Source of the DNA: Candidatus Acidiferrum typicum
GTDB taxonomy: Bacteria; Acidobacteriota; Terriglobia; Acidiferrales; UBA7541
Assembly: GCA_025463105.1 (NCBI GenBank)
Contig: JAOAPW010000476.1
Location: 1 to 8,517 of the forward strand
DNA length: 8,517 nt
Reading direction: 5' to 3'
The position numbers and the translations under genes are program-made. The notes under the pieces were generated by a model that was not told the origin of the DNA, did not search any database, and was given only the letters and a program-made list of their open reading frames with translations. Shown one piece after another: positions 6,604-8,517 of this stretch (the first letter of the stretch is position 1; each line of letters starts with the position of its first letter).

Positions 6604-6759
6604 TTCAACGCAACAAACTTCCTACACACAAATTCTCGGAGCGATATGCCGAATTGAAATTGCATAATTTTCTGAACACAAGTACGTAGCTCGCCGGCAG
6701 TTTTCGGTGTAACATTCATGGGCACAATTCTTGCTTGGGTGCATTTTTAGCGTTCCATT

Positions 6760-6765
6760 TATAAT
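6760..6765 (+). promoter_or_regulatory. -10 box (TATAAT) upstream of the outer-membrane protein gene
   Basis: A perfect TATAAT lies 19 bp before the ATG at 6785. No good -35 is found at 16-18 bp; TTGGGT at 6735-6740 would need a 19-bp spacer. The short distance predicts a leader of only about 13 nt, and no Shine-Dalgarno sequence is visible before the ATG. The surrounding AT-rich sequence lowers the weight of this match. Confidence 0.35.
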
Positions 6766-6784
6766 TATAACGGCCAAACAAAAA

Positions 6785-6898
6785 ATGAAATTAATCTGGG
6801 TTGCGAGAATTCTCGCCGTATTGGTTTGTTCTGTCCTTTTCATCTGTGTCCCGCCATAGCTGTTCGCGCAGGATCAAGTTGAATCAGCTTCGCGCTCA
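6785..6898 (+). pseudogene. Signal-peptide-coding segment of the barrel gene, broken by in-frame TAG
   Basis: ATG at 6785 is in the same frame as the downstream barrel and encodes MKLIWVARILAVLVCSVLFI, then CVPP, a clear Sec signal peptide with a basic front and hydrophobic core. Codon 25 (6857-6859) is TAG. Directly after it, LFAQDQVESASRS supplies a normal signal-peptidase site (LFA before QD) and the linker into the mature protein. So the stop splits one signal peptide that is otherwise intact on both sides. One base change (TAG to CAG or TGG) would restore it. Options are a recent nonsense mutation, a base-call error, or tolerated readthrough; the base after the stop is C, a context often linked to weaker termination. 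Confidence 0.75.
6803..6816. repeat. Perfect 14-bp palindrome inside the signal-peptide segment
   Basis: GCGAGAATTCTCGC is its own reverse complement. It lies 18 nt into the coding segment that starts at 6785 and about 40 bp after the TATAAT box, a position where a repressor site or an mRNA structure could affect expression. It may equally be a chance result of the codons for ARILA. Confidence 0.4.
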
Positions 6899-8080
6899 GT
6901 GTGGTCGCTGATCAAGGAAGGAAAATTTTCCGGCGAGGCGCGCTATCGCTTTGAAGCCTTCGAGCGCGACGGCGCGCCTTTTACTGAGCCTGCTTACGCT
7001 CCTACACTCAGGATCGTGCTGGGCTACGAGACGCCGACATTTCACGGCTTTTCCGCTTACGCAGAGGGCGCTGCGCTGATTGTGACTGGGCCGGCGGACT
7101 ACAGCATCCCAACTGTTCCCTACCAGAATCGCCCTGATCGGCCTGCGATTAATGATCCGCGCTACCTGGACCTGAATCAGGGCTATCTGAGATGGACGGG
7201 TGGACAGCCGGGCAGGAAATTGACCCTGACGCTGGGCCGCCAGGAAATCATGCTCAATGACGGACGTTTTATTACCATTTCTAATTGGCGACAGGACCAT
7301 CAACATTTCGACGCAGCTCAACTGAAACTGGATCTGCCGGTTAATTTTTCATTCCGCTACGCCTATTTGAATCGCGTGTTCCGCACGGTGGGTTCCGATG
7401 CGACCGACGGCAAGCCTCCCATGCATTCGCACCTGCTGGAGCTTGCCTGGAAAAAACCGAGCTGGGTCAACGTCTCGCTCTATGGCGTGTTGCTCGACTT
7501 TCGGCTTCCGGTCCTTTACACGCAATCCACGCAAACATTTGGCCTGCGCGCGACCGGCCCTTATCAGTTCACGAAAAACTGGAGCGCGCTGTACGCCGCG
7601 GAATTCGCCAACCAGAGGAACTTCGGAACCAATCCCGCATATGTAAACGTAAACTATTATTTAGGGGAATTTGGCCCGGCGTGGCATGGGTTCGGAGTCC
7701 AGGCGGGATACGCTTTACTGCAAGGCCATAGCGTTACCGACAAATTGACCACGCCGCTGTCGCATCCTTTTAATGGATGGACTGACTTGTTCGCCAACGA
7801 TCCGAGCCTTGGGAAAAGCCATGGACTGGAAGCCCGCTATTTGACCGCCACGGAAAGGCCTAAATTTTTGAATGGCGGCGATATCAGAGCGATCTATTAC
7901 GATTATCACTCCGATAGCAATCGTACTCACTACGGCAGTGAACTCGATGCGGCAATGTCATATCGAGTCAAGCGCGTGAGCAAGCGATGGGAAATCGGAT
8001 GGCGATTCGGGCGCTACTGGGCCGATCATCTCTTCACGAACGCCATACGCACATCGATTTATACGAGCTACTCGTTGTGA
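6899..8080 (+). CDS. Alginate-export-type outer-membrane beta-barrel protein (intact body after broken signal peptide)
   Basis: The open part is 393 codons from GTG 6899. It resembles the alginate export (AlgE-like, Alginate_exp) family: 'GKFSGEARYRFEAFERDGAP' opens the first strand, 'LGRQEIMLNDGRFI' and 'NWRQDHQHFD' at 112-138 match the conserved family core, and 'TTPLSHPFNGWTDLF' at 284-298 is the typical loop motif before 'GLEARYLTA'. Alternating aromatic strands run to the C-terminus, which ends IYTSYSL rather than the usual Phe or Trp. As a secreted barrel it needs a signal peptide; the GTG start gives none, while the true one lies upstream (6785) behind a TAG. The real gene is therefore 6785-8080 (431 codons counting the TAG). 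Polysaccharide export is known for the namesake; the solute here is unknown. The next gene, 101 bp on, is a binding protein on the same strand. Confidence 0.78.
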   Translation: MWSLIKEGKFSGEARYRFEAFERDGAPFTEPAYAPTLRIVLGYETPTFHGFSAYAEGAALIVTGPADYSIPTVPYQNRPDRPAINDPRYLDLNQGYLRWTGGQPGRKLTLTLGRQEIMLNDGRFITISNWRQDHQHFDAAQLKLDLPVNFSFRYAYLNRVFRTVGSDATDGKPPMHSHLLELAWKKPSWVNVSLYGVLLDFRLPVLYTQSTQTFGLRATGPYQFTKNWSALYAAEFANQRNFGTNPAYVNVNYYLGEFGPAWHGFGVQAGYALLQGHSVTDKLTTPLSHPFNGWTDLFANDPSLGKSHGLEARYLTATERPKFLNGGDIRAIYYDYHSDSNRTHYGSELDAAMSYRVKRVSKRWEIGWRFGRYWADHLFTNAIRTSIYTSYSL

Positions 8081-8171
8081 TTCGTTGTACACACGAACGA
8101 TTCATGCAACAATCCCGGCACATTTATTTGTGAGTGTTATCGATCTTCGAGAGTGAAAGTCCGTTCAACCT

Positions 8172-8175
8172 GGAG
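8172..8175 (+). promoter_or_regulatory. Ribosome binding site GGAG deciding among three ATGs
   Basis: GGAG lies before three consecutive in-frame ATG codons at 8179, 8182 and 8185, with spacers of 3, 6 and 9 nt. The middle ATG has the best spacing and is chosen; the last is also possible. The choice changes the signal peptide by only one residue either way. Confidence 0.5.
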
Positions 8176-8181
8176 AGCATG

Positions 8182-8517
8182 ATGATGAGACGAGTTCTTT
8201 TGTCAGGCGTTGCGATTGCAATTCTGATGAGCATTTCGTGCGAAGTTCGTGCGCAGACCGAGGTGACATTGGTCGCGCCGGGCGGAATTCGCTCCGCGGT
8301 CGAACAACTCGCTCCGGGCTTCGAAAAAAAGACGGGCTATAAGATTAAGGGAACGTTCCTCTCCGGCGGCGGGACGAAGCAGGAAGTTGTGCGCGGCGGT
8401 GCCTACGATGTCGCCATCGTGCAGCCGCCCTTTCCGGATGTTCTGGCCTCGGGCAACGTGGTGGAAACAAGCGCTACTCCCCTTGCTTCCGTTGCCGTGG
8501 GCGTTGCGGTGAAGAAG
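8182..8517 (+). CDS. ModA-like periplasmic substrate-binding protein, N-terminal part (cut by window end)
   Basis: The first 112 codons of an exported binding protein of the molybdate-type (SBP_bac_11/ModA-like) family, usually the periplasmic component of an ABC importer. Signal peptide: MMRRVLLSGVAIAILMSISC then EVRA before QT. A Cys occurs in it, but the preceding SIS is not a proper lipobox. The mature N-terminus 'VTLVAPGGIRSAVEQLAPGFEKKTGYKIKGTF' follows the ModA pattern of a first strand, then '...A...LA..FEKKTG'. The serine-rich 'AAS' and 'SG.L' ligand loops of true ModA are replaced by 'APGG' and 'SGGGTKQEV', so the ligand may not be molybdate. 'YDVAIVQPP' takes the place of 'ADVFISA'. 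The gene runs off the right edge in frame; no permease or ATPase is visible. Confidence 0.86.
   Translation, partial: MMRRVLLSGVAIAILMSISCEVRAQTEVTLVAPGGIRSAVEQLAPGFEKKTGYKIKGTFLSGGGTKQEVVRGGAYDVAIVQPPFPDVLASGNVVETSATPLASVAVGVAVKK

Larger units (their letters stand above)
6364..6784. other. Gene-free stretch with two hairpins and repeat-like sequence
   Basis: A 421-bp gap between the dehydrogenase and the outer-membrane protein. It holds two separate stem-loops (6424-6454 and 6572-6603), an 11-bp-period direct repeat of TTCACCCAA (6464-6472, 6475-6483), a GTCGTCCCGAGCGAA segment near 6536-6550 that resembles a common interspersed bacterial repeat, and a TATAAT box (6760-6765). Open frames here (for example 6404-6667 plus and 6622-6843 minus) run through the palindromes and show no protein-like composition, so I call no gene. 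Confidence 0.6.

Noticed and set aside
6404..6667. 87-codon plus-strand open frame between the dehydrogenase and the barrel
   Set aside because: It is translated across two palindromes and repeat-like DNA, with no ribosome site and no protein-like pattern.
8084..8105. TTCGT/ACGAA hairpin after the barrel stop as a terminator
   Set aside because: The stem is only about 5 bp and AT-containing, with no T-run; too weak to support.

Overview
The window looks like a piece of an Acidobacteriota (probably Terriglobia-like soil) chromosome. This is inferred from the mix of genes: a large secreted lipoprotein built of putative Ig (He_PIG-type) modules, a matrixin-like metalloprotease, an alginate-export-type outer-membrane barrel, a ModA-like binding protein, frequent GTG starts, and hairpin-forming intergenic repeats of a kind I associate with that phylum. 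No tRNA, rRNA, CRISPR array or transposase is visible.

Left edge, minus strand: the N-terminal 128 codons of an ECF sigma factor, running off the window at position 1. Its 396-bp upstream gap (386-781) carries an ECF-type promoter motif (GGAACC, 16 bp, GTCTAA), suggesting autoregulation, plus two inverted repeats. Next, also on the minus strand, comes a tightly coupled three-gene operon read from 5189 down to 782: a 196-aa exported protein of unknown function, a 462-aa secreted metzincin protease with HELGHFSGLDH, and an 811-aa Ig-repeat lipoprotein. Both junctions are 4-nt GTGA overlaps. The operon's likely promoter ends only 8 nt before the first ATG, so its mRNA may be leaderless. All three products are exported and probably act together at the cell surface or outside the cell.

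Plus strand: diverging from the operon across about 200 bp is a 319-aa NAD(P)-binding dehydrogenase of the 6-phosphogluconate/beta-hydroxyacid dehydrogenase superfamily with a DUF1932-type C-terminus. A 421-bp gap follows (6364-6784) holding two strong hairpins and repeat-like sequence.

An outer-membrane beta-barrel gene of the alginate-export type comes next. Its signal-peptide segment starts at 6785 but is cut by an in-frame TAG at 6857, while the remaining 393 codons are fully open. The window ends inside a ModA-like periplasmic substrate-binding protein. The most unusual points are the TAG in the barrel's signal peptide, the protease operon with a possible NTR/TIMP-like partner, the apparent leaderless promoter, and the ECF autoregulatory site.
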